A stretch of 26,122 nucleotides of DNA from SIG480 sp045636865 (GCA_045636865.1 JAZTYJ010000008.1:1-26122); one strand, 5' to 3'; counted from the first letter of the stretch, positions 6,271-14,542 are shown. The notes: generated by a model not told the origin, from the sequence alone. Numbers and translations are program-made.

Positions 6271-7162
6271 AATACTCCTTGATGTCCGCAATCTTTCGCA
6301 TATGTTCAAGCTTGACAGACATACAGCCGTCAAGGCAGTTGATGACGTGTCCTTTCAGATAAAGAAAGGCGAGATATTCGGTCTTGTGGGAGAGTCGGGA
6401 TCAGGCAAGTCCACCGTTGCGCGGTGTGTTATGAACATATATAAGTCAATGGGCGGAAAGATTCTCTATAAAGGGATAAATGTATGCAACAGGGCAGAGT
6501 TTAAAAAGCACCGCAAAATGCTGGAGTCTGAACGTCAGATTATCTTTCAGGACTCAACTTCAAGCCAAAATCAGAGAATGAAGGTTTCAGATATTATTGC
6601 AGAGCCTATGTATATACATCGGATTAAGCCTCCGAGGGGATCATTCCGTGCAGAGGCGGAATTTCAGCTTAAGTATGTCGGTATGGATCCGGGCTATCTT
6701 GATAAATATCCGTATGAGCTCTCGGGTGGTCAGCGTCAGAGGATTGCAATCGCAAGGGCGCTGTCAATGGAGCCGGAGCTTCTGGTTGCCGATGAGCCGA
6801 TAGCCTCTCTTGATGTGTCGATTCAGGCACAGATTGTAAACTTGTTTAAGCATTGCAACCGCGAACACAACTGCTCAGTATTGTTTATTGCTCACGATCT
6901 TTCAATGGTCAGGTATCTGTGCGACAGAGTGGGCGTGATGTACCGGGGGAAGCTTGTTGAGGTCGCACCGACAGCAGAGCTTTTTGAAAATCCCGGACAT
7001 CCTTATACAAAGGCATTGCTTTCTGCAATTCCGGTTCCTGATCCGATAGCTGAGCGAAAAAGAAAACTTATTCATTTTGATGACATGAGCTTTGAGCCTG
7101 ATGGCAAGCTTGAAGAGATAAAGCCCGGACATTTCGTTTTGAGTCAGGAGGAGAGAAAATGA
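6263..7162 (+). CDS. ABC importer ATPase, OppF/DppF/NikE type
   Basis: The 299-residue product has Walker A GESGSGKST, Q-loop IIFQDSTSSQNQRM, signature LSGGQRQRIAIARAL, Walker B LLVADEPIASLDVS and the His switch FIAHDLSMVRYLC. It is the second nucleotide-binding subunit. The tail after HPYTKALLSAIPVPDP is short and has no cysteine cluster, where relatives usually carry one. I choose ATG 6263, with GGGAGGTG eight bases upstream and an MSEILLDVRNL opening typical of the family; the frame stays open further upstream only because it lies over the previous gene. The stop overlaps the permease start as ATGA. Confidence 0.9.
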   Translation: MSEILLDVRNLSHMFKLDRHTAVKAVDDVSFQIKKGEIFGLVGESGSGKSTVARCVMNIYKSMGGKILYKGINVCNRAEFKKHRKMLESERQIIFQDSTSSQNQRMKVSDIIAEPMYIHRIKPPRGSFRAEAEFQLKYVGMDPGYLDKYPYELSGGQRQRIAIARALSMEPELLVADEPIASLDVSIQAQIVNLFKHCNREHNCSVLFIAHDLSMVRYLCDRVGVMYRGKLVEVAPTAELFENPGHPYTKALLSAIPVPDPIAERKRKLIHFDDMSFEPDGKLEEIKPGHFVLSQEERK

Positions 7163-8163
7163 AGAAAAATCCTTTTGCATATTACGGAAAAAAACTGGCT
7201 GTTTTCGCTGCCGGCATAATCCTTCTCTCCGTTGCGGTGTTTTATCTTTCGCGTCTTGTGCCGGGAGATCCGCTGATGAGCTATTACGGTGAGCGTACTG
7301 AAAAAATGAGTGTTGAGGAAAAGATCGCGGCAAGAGACCGTTTAGGATTAAATGAACCTCTTCACAACCAATATATCCGTTGGGTTGAAAATGCCTTTAG
7401 CGGTGATTTTGGAATTTCTTATAAATACAAGCAGGATGTCCTTGAAGTTATCGGAGACAGAGCAGGCAACACCCTGGTGCTCGGCGGCATCGGATTTATT
7501 CTTACTTTTCTCGGCGCGCTGGGGATAGGTATTTTGTGTGCATGGAATGAGGATAGCTGGCTTGATCGGTTGCTTTGCAAGTGCGGCACGCTGATAAGCT
7601 GTGTTCCTGAATTCTGGCTGTCGTTGGTTATGATACTCATGTTTTCGGTAGTGTTGCATATCTTTCCGAGCAGTGGTGCTTATGACGTCGGAAAAAAGGG
7701 TGATGTCCTCAATCGCGTATGGCATCTTATTCTGCCGCTTGCTGCGGTTGTGCTCCAGCACCTGTGGTACTATGCGTATATGGTGAGAAACAAGCTGCTT
7801 GAAGAAATCAGGGAAGATTACGTTTTGCTTGCAAAAGCGAAGGGATTAAGTAAAGGAAAGATAGTGTTTCATCATTGTCTCCGAAATATTATGCCGGGCT
7901 ATATAAGTATTATGGCGGTTTCAATCCCCCACATACTCGGGGGAACTTACGTTGTCGAGAAGGTGTTTGGTTATCCGGGCATAGGAACACTTGCCTTTGA
8001 AAGTGCGAGGTATCACGATTACAATCTGCTTATGCTGATTTGCCTATTGACAGGCGTTCTGGTCATTTTCTCAAACATTACGGGACAGATTATAAATGAA
8101 CACATAGACCCGAGGATCAAGATGAAAGATGGTGTAAAAGCATCGGAGGTGGGAAGACTATGA
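7159..8163 (+). CDS. ABC importer permease, OppB/DppB/NikB type
   Basis: This 334-residue membrane protein begins with a transmembrane helix (about 10-30) followed by the family hallmark FYLSRLVPGDPL and an external segment with LGLNEPLHNQYIRW and FSGDFGISY. About five more helices follow. The cytoplasmic EAA loop reads EDYVLLAKAKGLSKGKIVFHH, which docks onto the ATPases. The C-terminus ends with NEHIDPRIKM, typical of DppB-like permeases. The start overlaps the upstream ATPase by ATGA and the stop overlaps the next permease in the same way, so the subunits are probably made in step. Nothing distinguishes nickel from peptide transport. Confidence 0.9.
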   Translation: MKKNPFAYYGKKLAVFAAGIILLSVAVFYLSRLVPGDPLMSYYGERTEKMSVEEKIAARDRLGLNEPLHNQYIRWVENAFSGDFGISYKYKQDVLEVIGDRAGNTLVLGGIGFILTFLGALGIGILCAWNEDSWLDRLLCKCGTLISCVPEFWLSLVMILMFSVVLHIFPSSGAYDVGKKGDVLNRVWHLILPLAAVVLQHLWYYAYMVRNKLLEEIREDYVLLAKAKGLSKGKIVFHHCLRNIMPGYISIMAVSIPHILGGTYVVEKVFGYPGIGTLAFESARYHDYNLLMLICLLTGVLVIFSNITGQIINEHIDPRIKMKDGVKASEVGRL

Positions 8164-9047
8164 CGGAGAAAGAGCTGTTTGCGCGTGCAGGAATCCGTGC
8201 TCAACCTCAACCACCTCAAAAAAAGAAGAAACAAAGAAAAGCGTTTCCGTGGATATCTGCAAGTCTGCTTTCTGCTATTGTGCTGTGTTGTATGGCAGCA
8301 GAGCTTCTGATGACAAAAGATCCTACGTATCTTCATCTTGTAAGCTGCAATGTAGCTCCAAACGGTGAGTTTCTCTTCGGAACGGATGCTCTGGGGCGAG
8401 ATATCTTCTCCGGAATATGGTGCGGCGGAAGGATTTCTATCACAGTTGGATTTCTTGCAACGGTTATATCAACCGTGATTGCTGTGGTTTACGGTTCGGT
8501 AAGCGGAGTTTCACCCTCGTGGTTGGATACGGTGATGATGAGATTTACAGAGATTTTTTTGAGCGTGCCGGGGGTGCTTGTTGTACTATTTTTGCAAGCG
8601 ATGTTCGGGGAAGGGAATGTATGGACATTGTCTGTTGTCATAGGAGTTACAAGCTGGGCAGGTATCGCAAAGGTTGTACGCACGGAGGTGCGAAAGCTTC
8701 GGAATTGTGAATATGTGATCGCATCCCGTTGTATGGGCGGAAACTTTTTTCATATCCTTCGAAGGCACTTCGCACCTAACTTTATTGCATCAATAATGTT
8801 TATGGTTGTAATGAATGTGCGGAGCGCAATCGCCGTTGAGGCAACTTTGAGCTTTATGGGGCTTGGTTTGCCGCTTGAGATTATTTCGTGGGGAAGTATG
8901 CTCAGCCTCGCGGAGCGCGCACTTATGACAAAGAGCTGGTGGATAATTCTGATTCCGGGCACTTTTCTTGTGACACTTCTTATATGCCTTACAAATATTG
9001 GGGATTATATGAGAAAATCTGCAGGAAAAAAAGAGAGCAATTTATAA
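8160..9047 (+). CDS. ABC importer permease, OppC/DppC/NikC type
   Basis: The 295-residue permease has a positively charged cytoplasmic N-terminus rich in Lys and Pro (PQPPQKKKKQRKAF), a first helix at about 33-52, the family segment NGEFLFGTDALGRDIFSGIWCGGRISITVG and four to five later helices. The EAA loop appears as EYVIASRCMGGNFFHILRRH, and the terminal region has AEATLSFMGLGLPLEIISWGSML-like content typical of DppC. It pairs with the preceding permease to form the channel. Its ATG overlaps the previous stop. It ends 75 bases before the metal sensor. Confidence 0.9.
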   Translation: MTEKELFARAGIRAQPQPPQKKKKQRKAFPWISASLLSAIVLCCMAAELLMTKDPTYLHLVSCNVAPNGEFLFGTDALGRDIFSGIWCGGRISITVGFLATVISTVIAVVYGSVSGVSPSWLDTVMMRFTEIFLSVPGVLVVLFLQAMFGEGNVWTLSVVIGVTSWAGIAKVVRTEVRKLRNCEYVIASRCMGGNFFHILRRHFAPNFIASIMFMVVMNVRSAIAVEATLSFMGLGLPLEIISWGSMLSLAERALMTKSWWIILIPGTFLVTLLICLTNIGDYMRKSAGKKESNL

Positions 9048-9065
9048 TCTTATCTGCCTTTGGGC

Positions 9066-9094
9066 TTGATAAGAAAGCTTTAATGTGGTAAAAT
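9066..9094 (+). promoter_or_regulatory. Promoter of the metal-sensor gene
   Basis: TTGATA (9066-9071), exactly 17 bases, TAAAAT (9089-9094): five of six matches in each box. The sensor can thus be transcribed apart from the importer. No C/G tract like that at 3562 occurs here. A short CTTATC/GATAAG inverted repeat (9052-9073) overlaps the -35 box. Confidence 0.65.
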
Positions 9095-9122
9095 TTTAAG
9101 AGAAAAAGAGGGAGGTGTTTTG

Positions 9123-9473
9123 ATGAGAGACCGCGACGAACATATTCATGACTATCATACTCATCATGATCATAAGCACGGCGGGCATACACACAGTCAC
9201 GGACATATCCATGTTCACGAGAATAAGCGGACAATCGTCAACCGCCTTTCGCGTGCGCTCGGACACCTTGAAAAGGTAAAGCAGATGGTGGATGATGATG
9301 TGGATTGTTCAGAGGTTTTAGTGCAGCTTGCCGCTGTCCGCTCGGCGATTGACAATGCGGGAAAGGTGATTTTAAAGGACCACCTGCGTCATTGTATTGT
9401 GGATGCCGTCAAAGAAGGCGACGAGAAATCTGTTGACGATGTTTGCAACGCAATTGATAAATTTATGAAATAG
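9123..9473 (+). CDS. CsoR/RcnR-family metal-sensing repressor with His-rich tail
   Basis: The 116-residue protein ends in a CsoR/RcnR-type all-helical domain (about 35-116): RLSRALGHLEKVKQMVDDDVDC, VLVQLAAVRSAIDNAG, ILKDHLRHCIVDAV. The metal-site positions read Cys62, His87 and Cys91, with the 25 and 4 residue spacing of copper-sensing CsoR and nickel-sensing InrS; RcnR has His at the last position. In front is a 32-residue tail with 13 histidines (residues 7-32), which favours nickel, cobalt or zinc binding. Family members are tetrameric repressors released from DNA by the metal. The ATG at 9123 follows GGAGG at seven bases; a TTG just before it is less likely. The nearby importer suggests control of metal uptake, although the usual targets of this family are exporters. 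Confidence 0.85.
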   Translation: MRDRDEHIHDYHTHHDHKHGGHTHSHGHIHVHENKRTIVNRLSRALGHLEKVKQMVDDDVDCSEVLVQLAAVRSAIDNAGKVILKDHLRHCIVDAVKEGDEKSVDDVCNAIDKFMK

Positions 9474-9474
9474 T

Positions 9475-9511
9475 AAATCCCTGTTGCAGAATGATGCTGC
9501 AACAGGGATTT
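9475..9511. terminator. Shared terminator between convergent genes
   Basis: A 15-bp perfect stem (9475-9489 with 9497-9511) and a seven-base loop lie between the sensor and the AraC-type gene, which converge. T-rich bases follow on the plus side and the stem itself starts with AAA, so it can serve both directions. Confidence 0.8.
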
Positions 9512-9515
9512 GTTA

Positions 9516-10340
9516 TTATCGCTTTTGATTGTCTTCATAGGTGATTTCTTCGATATATGCGCTCGGAGACATTGTCATTTTCTTTTTGAATACAACCGCA
9601 AAGTAATGCGAGTCGGCATATCCGCAAAGGGAAGAAATGTCCTTTATGCTCGTTACGCCTTGTTGCATCAGGGTGCAGGAGTGTTGTATGCGGATTGTAT
9701 TTAAGTATTCCGCGATTCCTATTCCGAATTGCTTTTTGAATGCCGTTGAAATATATTTCGGATTGTATCGGATATCCTTGCTTATTTGCTCGAGCGACAG
9801 AGTGTTTTCGGTGAAGTGATCATCAATGTATTTCTTTACGGTCAGAGTAACCGCATTTTCTTTTTTTGAAGTGCTGCCTCTGCGAAGAAGCTTCTTGCCG
9901 AGAAAAGAGAAGGTGTAAAGAAGAACACTTTCGGAAATAAGGTCCATCAGTTCTGATGAGGTATCTATGCCTGTTTTCCAGAAATCATATACCTCGTTGC
10001 ATCCGCTAAACAAATAATTCTGTGTGGAAATCCCGAGCTTTTCCATAATCATATTTCCGCGCGAGCCCAAAAAACTTATATACATAAAAGAGAAATCCTT
10101 TTCGGATTCAATGGAAAAGGACATCGAGGGGAATGTGAAAAAAATATCACCTTCGGACAAGGGAAGAATCCTTCCGAACACGTGGAGAAATCCTGTTCCG
10201 TGTGCTACGTAATGCATCTTGTATACAGCTTCACTCTTTAGTGGTGAGGCGGGCATTTCCTGATTCTCGAGAACAAAGTTGATGGTCTGAATCGAATGGT
10301 AGTCCTTGTGGTGCGGTATAAAATGACATATATTCTCCAA
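9516..10340 (-). CDS. AraC-family transcriptional regulator
   Basis: The 274-residue protein has an N-terminal cupin-like sensing domain (about 1-150, including HYVAHGTGFLHVFGRILPLSEGDIFFTFP) and a C-terminal pair of helix-turn-helix motifs (about 165-265). The first is in LEQISKDIRYNPKYISTAFKKQFGIGIAEYL, the second in IKDISSLCGYADSHYFAVVFKKKMTMSPSAYI. Regulators of this shape usually bind a sugar or its phosphate and activate neighbouring catabolic genes. It is divergent from the six-gene operon starting at 10526, its probable target. The start is TTG at 10340, supported by GGAGGTG seven bases upstream; no in-frame ATG has a comparable site near the expected N-terminus. Confidence 0.9.
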   Translation of the reverse strand: MENICHFIPHHKDYHSIQTINFVLENQEMPASPLKSEAVYKMHYVAHGTGFLHVFGRILPLSEGDIFFTFPSMSFSIESEKDFSFMYISFLGSRGNMIMEKLGISTQNYLFSGCNEVYDFWKTGIDTSSELMDLISESVLLYTFSFLGKKLLRRGSTSKKENAVTLTVKKYIDDHFTENTLSLEQISKDIRYNPKYISTAFKKQFGIGIAEYLNTIRIQHSCTLMQQGVTSIKDISSLCGYADSHYFAVVFKKKMTMSPSAYIEEITYEDNQKR

Positions 10341-10363
10341 AGCTTAACACCTCCGATTCTTGC

Positions 10364-10392
10364 AGTATAGCATACTACACCCGAATTTTCAA
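10364..10392 (-). promoter_or_regulatory. Promoter of the AraC-type regulator
   Basis: On the minus strand TTGAAA (10392-10387), 17 bases, TATACT (10369-10364) precede the TTG start by about 24 bases. A small palindrome AGTAT-AGC-ATACT (10364-10376) overlaps the -10 box and could be an autoregulatory site. Confidence 0.65.
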
Positions 10393-10434
10393 GCGAAAAC
10401 TGACTTTTTTAAACAAAGTTGTGTAATTATTATA

Positions 10435-10463
10435 TTGAAAAGAGATGTTTCTTGTGCTATTAT
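10435..10463 (+). promoter_or_regulatory. Promoter of the six-gene sugar operon
   Basis: TTGAAA (10435-10440), 17 bases, TATTAT (10458-10463), with an overlapping TATAAT at 10461-10466 at a longer spacing. The 42 bases between this and the divergent regulator promoter (10393-10434) are A/T-rich and would hold the AraC-type operator; I could not define its repeat. Confidence 0.6.
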
Positions 10464-10525
10464 AATTTTGGAAAATGGAGTATCATGAACAAAAATATAA
10501 ACTTATAAAAAAGAGGAGAATGAAA

Positions 10526-11830
10526 ATGAGCAAAATCAAGATTGGTATACTTGGCGCATATCGCGGAACAAGTATGATTAACTACTGTAAGCGCGCGGAT
10601 AACGCAGAGGTTGTTGCTATTTGCGATAAATCAGAAGACGCAATCAACACTCAGCGCGAAGCTGCAAAGGGAATGGATATTACTTATTACGATAACTTTG
10701 AAGATTTTATAAAGCACGATATGGATGCTGTTGTTCTTGCAAACTATGCAAATGAACATGCTCCGTTTGCAATAAAAGCAATGAATCTCGGCAAACACGT
10801 TTTCTCCGAGGTTCTTCCTGTGCAGACAATGAAAGAAGCTGTTGAACTTATCGAAACAGTTGAAGAAACAGGAATGGTTTATGCTTATGGTGAAAACTAC
10901 TGCTACATGCCGGCTCCTTTTGAAATGAGAAAGCTCTATAAAGCCGGCAAAATCGGTGAATTTGAATACGGCGAATGTGAATATATCCACAACTGTGAGA
11001 GTATCTGGCCTAGCATTACATACGGTGAGCGCGACCATTGGAGAAACAATATGTTCTCCACATTCTACTGCACACACTCACTCGGTCCGATAATCCATAT
11101 GACAGGGCTCCGTCCTGTATCCGTAACAGGTTTTGAGTCAACAATGAACGAAAGAAACCTTCGCGGCGGCGCAAAGGGTGCAAACCTTGGAATGGAAATA
11201 GTTACGCTTGAAAACGGCGGCATTATTAAGAGTATTCACGGTGGCTTGTATAAGGATTCAATCTGGTACTGTGCATACGGTTCAAAGGGCAGAATGGAAT
11301 GCGGAAGAGAAGATGCAAAGGATGGACACGTTCACAAAATCTACGTCAATGCCGATGAGTTTTCAGGACAGTACGGCGAAGAAAAGCTCGAAGTATATAA
11401 CCCGACACACGGCCATGAGGACAAGATAAAGGGTTACGGCCACGGTGGCTCGGACTTCTATTCAATGTATCACTTTGTTGAAAAAGTAAAGGGCAACCCC
11501 GAGGCGGACACCATTGACGTTTATGAAGCTGTTGATATGGCACTTTCCGGTATGTTTGCATACCGTTCAATTTTAGACGGTGGTATCCCGAAAGAAATCC
11601 CGAATCTCCGCGACAAGGCTGTCCGCGAGCTTTGGAGAAACGACACAGCCTGCACAGATCCGAAGGTAGCAGGAGATATGCTTCTTCCGACCTGCGCAAC
11701 GGGAACTCCTGACATTGACGAGGGCGTATACAACCATATGAAAGATCTCTGGGACGCAGAGTGCAGAGGTGAAGGTACATCAGGATACCGTGAGCTTGCA
11801 TTTTCACAGGGATACGGAACAAAAGTTTAA
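10526..11830 (+). CDS. Gfo/Idh/MocA protein, GH109-like (NAD-dependent glycosidase or oxidoreductase)
   Basis: The 434-residue product has an N-terminal Rossmann fold, KIGILGAYRGTSM, and the acidic VVAICDKSED at the end of the second strand. In place of the usual EKP motif it has GKHVFSEVLPVQT, and it continues GENYCYMPAPFEM, FEYGECEYIHN, FYCTHSLGPIIHMTG and, near the end, GHGGSDFYSMYHF and DVYEAVDMALSG. This order of motifs (EVP-like, ENxCY, YxTHxLGPI, HGGxDF) recalls the GH109 branch, whose members break glycosidic bonds through transient oxidation by a tightly held NAD. A plain dehydrogenase is the alternative. ATG 10526 has GAGGAG seven bases upstream. It leads the operon, 20 bases before a second Gfo/Idh gene. 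Confidence 0.8.
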   Translation: MSKIKIGILGAYRGTSMINYCKRADNAEVVAICDKSEDAINTQREAAKGMDITYYDNFEDFIKHDMDAVVLANYANEHAPFAIKAMNLGKHVFSEVLPVQTMKEAVELIETVEETGMVYAYGENYCYMPAPFEMRKLYKAGKIGEFEYGECEYIHNCESIWPSITYGERDHWRNNMFSTFYCTHSLGPIIHMTGLRPVSVTGFESTMNERNLRGGAKGANLGMEIVTLENGGIIKSIHGGLYKDSIWYCAYGSKGRMECGREDAKDGHVHKIYVNADEFSGQYGEEKLEVYNPTHGHEDKIKGYGHGGSDFYSMYHFVEKVKGNPEADTIDVYEAVDMALSGMFAYRSILDGGIPKEIPNLRDKAVRELWRNDTACTDPKVAGDMLLPTCATGTPDIDEGVYNHMKDLWDAECRGEGTSGYRELAFSQGYGTKV

Positions 11831-11850
11831 TATTTGGTGAGGTGAAAGAG

Positions 11851-12981
11851 ATGAAAACTATTAAATTCGGAATTATCGGATGCGGTCTTATGGGCAAGGA
11901 GTTTGCGGGGGCAGTCGGAAGATGGTATCATCTTGAAGATATGTGTGCAAAACCTGAAATCGTTGCTGTCTGCGACACAAACGAAGCAGCTGTAACATGG
12001 TTTAAGGACAGAATTGATACAATCAAATATGTATATAACGACTATCACGAGCTTTTGAAAAATGACGAAATCGACGCTGTTTATTGTGCAGTTCCGCACG
12101 TTCTCCACGGTCAGATTTATGTTGATATTATCGATTCAGGAAAGCATTTTATGGGCGAAAAACCCTTTGGAATGGATATGGAGCAGAACGAAAAGATTAT
12201 GGCTGCAATCGCTCGCCATCCTGAAAGTATTGTTCGTTGTGCAAGTGAGTTTCCGTTCTATCCGGCTTGCCAGATGGTTATTGACTACGTAAAGAACGGC
12301 AAGCTTGGACGAATTCTTGAGGTAAGATCAGGATTCTGCCACTCAAGCGACTTAAATCCGCAGAAGCCGATAAACTGGAAACGCATAAAAGAGCTCAACG
12401 GCGAATACGGATGCATGGGTGACCTCGGCATCCACGCACAGCACGTTCCGTTCAGACTCGGTTGGATTCCCGAAAACGTATATGCAAAGCTTTCAAAATA
12501 CATCACAGAGCGTCCCGACGGAAAGGGCGGAATGGCAAAGTGCGAAACATGGGACAACGCAACGCTCATCTGTGATACAAAGGACCAGAACGGAAACAAG
12601 TTCCCGATCACCTTTGAAATGAAGAGAATGCAGCCGGGTGCAACAGATGACTGGTATCTCGAAGTTTACGGTATGGATATGTCGGTTAAGTTCTCAAGCT
12701 CTGATCCGAACGCTTTCTACTTCACGGAGAATATCGGTTCGGAACAGGCATGGGCAAGACTCAATGTCGGTTTCAAGCCGCAGTTTAAAACGGCAACAGG
12801 TCCTATCTTTGAGTTTGGATTTACAGATGCAATTATGCAGATGTGGGCAGCATTCATATATGAAATTGCAGGCAAGGATGTAGAGTTTGGTTGCTTTACA
12901 CCTGAAGAAACCGTAATTTCCCACAAGCTCCACACAGCTGCACTCCGCTCTGAAAAAGAGCAGGCTGTTATAGCTCTTTGA
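11851..12981 (+). CDS. Gfo/Idh/MocA-family sugar dehydrogenase
   Basis: The 376-residue protein has a standard NAD(P)-binding motif FGIIGCGLMGKEF (Gly10, Gly12, Gly15), VVAVCDTNEAAV, the canonical GEKPFGMD with Lys104, and the catalytic-type DLGIHAQH segment (Asp191, His195). These residues mark a Gfo/Idh/MocA dehydrogenase that oxidises a hydroxyl of a sugar, inositol or sugar acid. It differs from the preceding gene, which lacks EKP, so the two are not recent duplicates. ATG 11851 is preceded by GAGGTG at six bases; a GTG nine bases earlier lies on the ribosome site. The substrate is not evident. The next gene follows after 22 bases. Confidence 0.88.
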   Translation: MKTIKFGIIGCGLMGKEFAGAVGRWYHLEDMCAKPEIVAVCDTNEAAVTWFKDRIDTIKYVYNDYHELLKNDEIDAVYCAVPHVLHGQIYVDIIDSGKHFMGEKPFGMDMEQNEKIMAAIARHPESIVRCASEFPFYPACQMVIDYVKNGKLGRILEVRSGFCHSSDLNPQKPINWKRIKELNGEYGCMGDLGIHAQHVPFRLGWIPENVYAKLSKYITERPDGKGGMAKCETWDNATLICDTKDQNGNKFPITFEMKRMQPGATDDWYLEVYGMDMSVKFSSSDPNAFYFTENIGSEQAWARLNVGFKPQFKTATGPIFEFGFTDAIMQMWAAFIYEIAGKDVEFGCFTPEETVISHKLHTAALRSEKEQAVIAL

Positions 12982-13003
12982 TTACTGAAGGAGGATTAAG
13001 ACT

Positions 13004-14542
13004 ATGTTAAAGAACATCAAACGTTCGCTTAAAGATCTTCTTGGCGCAGAATATATGGATGCCGTAAAATCTGTCGCAGTTGAAATCAACGGAATGGATG
13101 AAAAAGAAGCAGATTTTCTCGTGAACGAGCAGGTCGAATTTTTCCCTGACAGCTATATCGAGAGAATGGATGCTCTCGCAAAGCGCACGGGTGAGAAGCT
13201 CGTTGCGGGATTTAAAAATACCGAAAACGGTGCACCGACAGATTCTTTTGCAAAGGCAGCTCATTCATGTATGGCACCTATCGGCGGCTTCGGTTGCACA
13301 CGTATAGGTGAAGACGGAAAGGCATACCTTATTGCAAAGAGTGAGCACTATCACGCATCTCTCGGTCATAACTTCCCGGGATACAAGCTTATCAACAATG
13401 CCCGCAAGCTCGGAATATTGAATGCAACACACAACAACACAAGAGGCTACATCACACGCCTTGCTGAAAGACATATTGTTGCCGCTGCAAACGGCACAAA
13501 TTCAGATACAGAAATCGATAAGATTTTAGCATCAAAAGAGCCGCACGTTCTCAATCGAATCATAAATCTTGAAACAGGTAGCCTTGCCGCAGAGGCAGGA
13601 ATCAAGATGATGCTTGCACGCTTCTACAGACTCGACGGAAGCTATACTTCCCCCGTATACGAGGGCAAAATTCCGGTATTTCTCGTTATGGAGGACAACA
13701 AAGAAGGTCTCGGTGCAAACTACCACGGAACAACAATTGTTGCGCAGACTCTTCGCGGTATGTGGCCTGAATTCTATGCAAAGTGTGAAGCTAATGAGCT
13801 TTACCGTGTAGTAAGTGTCAAGAAAAACGACATCGCGGATTTTGAAGCAAAAATCAAGAAATACAACAGCGGAAAATACAAGACAGCAGGATTCCTTCAC
13901 GAAATTATCCTTATGAATTATGCGGGAATCCGACTCACAAAGGAATTTTTGCAGAGTGCACACAAGCTCTGCCGCGACACCGATACTTTCACAATGGTTG
14001 ACGAAATTCAGTCATGTATGTGGTATGACGGTATGTTCCTTTTCCGTTTGTATGACCTCCATCCGGATTTTGTAATTATCGGAAAGGGCTTCCCGGGAGG
14101 AGAATACCCTGCAAGTAAGGTGCTCACAACCGCACCTGCCGACAGCCTTAATCAGTTTGGTGCTCTTGTTACAAACGGTCAGGAGGAGCTTGCAAGCCTT
14201 GCATATCTCATCACAATGGAATTTGTTTCTGAAAACGGTGATGAGGTAGAAAAGATGGGAAATATGCTTGAAGAGGGAGTGCGCGCTCTCGCTGAAAAGT
14301 ACCCTGAAATTCTTCCGCCGCCCGAAGGTCTCGGACATCTCTCCGCAATTCACTTCAACAGTGTTGAGAAAGCTGCGGAGTTTACAAAGATTATGAACGA
14401 TATGTGTGTTGATATCAGCGCACAGCTTTATAAACCCGACTGTCCTCCGGCAGTTCTCCTCAAGCCGCCGGTTATCACGAACGAAACCGTGCTCGGAGTG
14501 ATCCTTGAGAAAATCGAGGAAGGCTTGCTCAAACTCAAATAG
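13004..14542 (+). CDS. Class III PLP-dependent aminotransferase
   Basis: The 512-residue enzyme shows the class III fold I pattern of glutamate-1-semialdehyde aminomutase and relatives: the cofactor-phosphate loop ANGTNSDTE, Asp333 in MVDEIQSCMW and the PLP lysine, Lys361, in IIGKGFPGGEYPASKVL. The 28-residue spacing of Asp and Lys is that of the family. The protein is longer than the usual 420-450 residues because of an N-terminal part of about 70 residues and an insert around 210-300. Hemd genes of heme synthesis are absent, and the setting between a sugar dehydrogenase and a sugar isomerase suggests an amino sugar or keto sugar substrate. GGAGG sits eight bases before the ATG. The next gene starts 13 bases later. 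Confidence 0.85.
   Translation: MLKNIKRSLKDLLGAEYMDAVKSVAVEINGMDEKEADFLVNEQVEFFPDSYIERMDALAKRTGEKLVAGFKNTENGAPTDSFAKAAHSCMAPIGGFGCTRIGEDGKAYLIAKSEHYHASLGHNFPGYKLINNARKLGILNATHNNTRGYITRLAERHIVAAANGTNSDTEIDKILASKEPHVLNRIINLETGSLAAEAGIKMMLARFYRLDGSYTSPVYEGKIPVFLVMEDNKEGLGANYHGTTIVAQTLRGMWPEFYAKCEANELYRVVSVKKNDIADFEAKIKKYNSGKYKTAGFLHEIILMNYAGIRLTKEFLQSAHKLCRDTDTFTMVDEIQSCMWYDGMFLFRLYDLHPDFVIIGKGFPGGEYPASKVLTTAPADSLNQFGALVTNGQEELASLAYLITMEFVSENGDEVEKMGNMLEEGVRALAEKYPEILPPPEGLGHLSAIHFNSVEKAAEFTKIMNDMCVDISAQLYKPDCPPAVLLKPPVITNETVLGVILEKIEEGLLKLK

Noticed and set aside
9048..9074. Terminator between the last importer permease and the metal sensor
   Set aside because: Only a six-base CTTATC/GATAAG pairing is present and no T-tract follows, so readthrough into the sensor is likely.
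11346..11897. 183-residue open frame on the minus strand across the two Gfo/Idh genes
   Set aside because: Antisense to two strongly supported genes; its composition is what the complement of their codons would give.
10526..12981. The two Gfo/Idh genes as a recent tandem duplication
   Set aside because: They differ in the EKP motif, in length and in C-terminal motifs, and share only the general fold.
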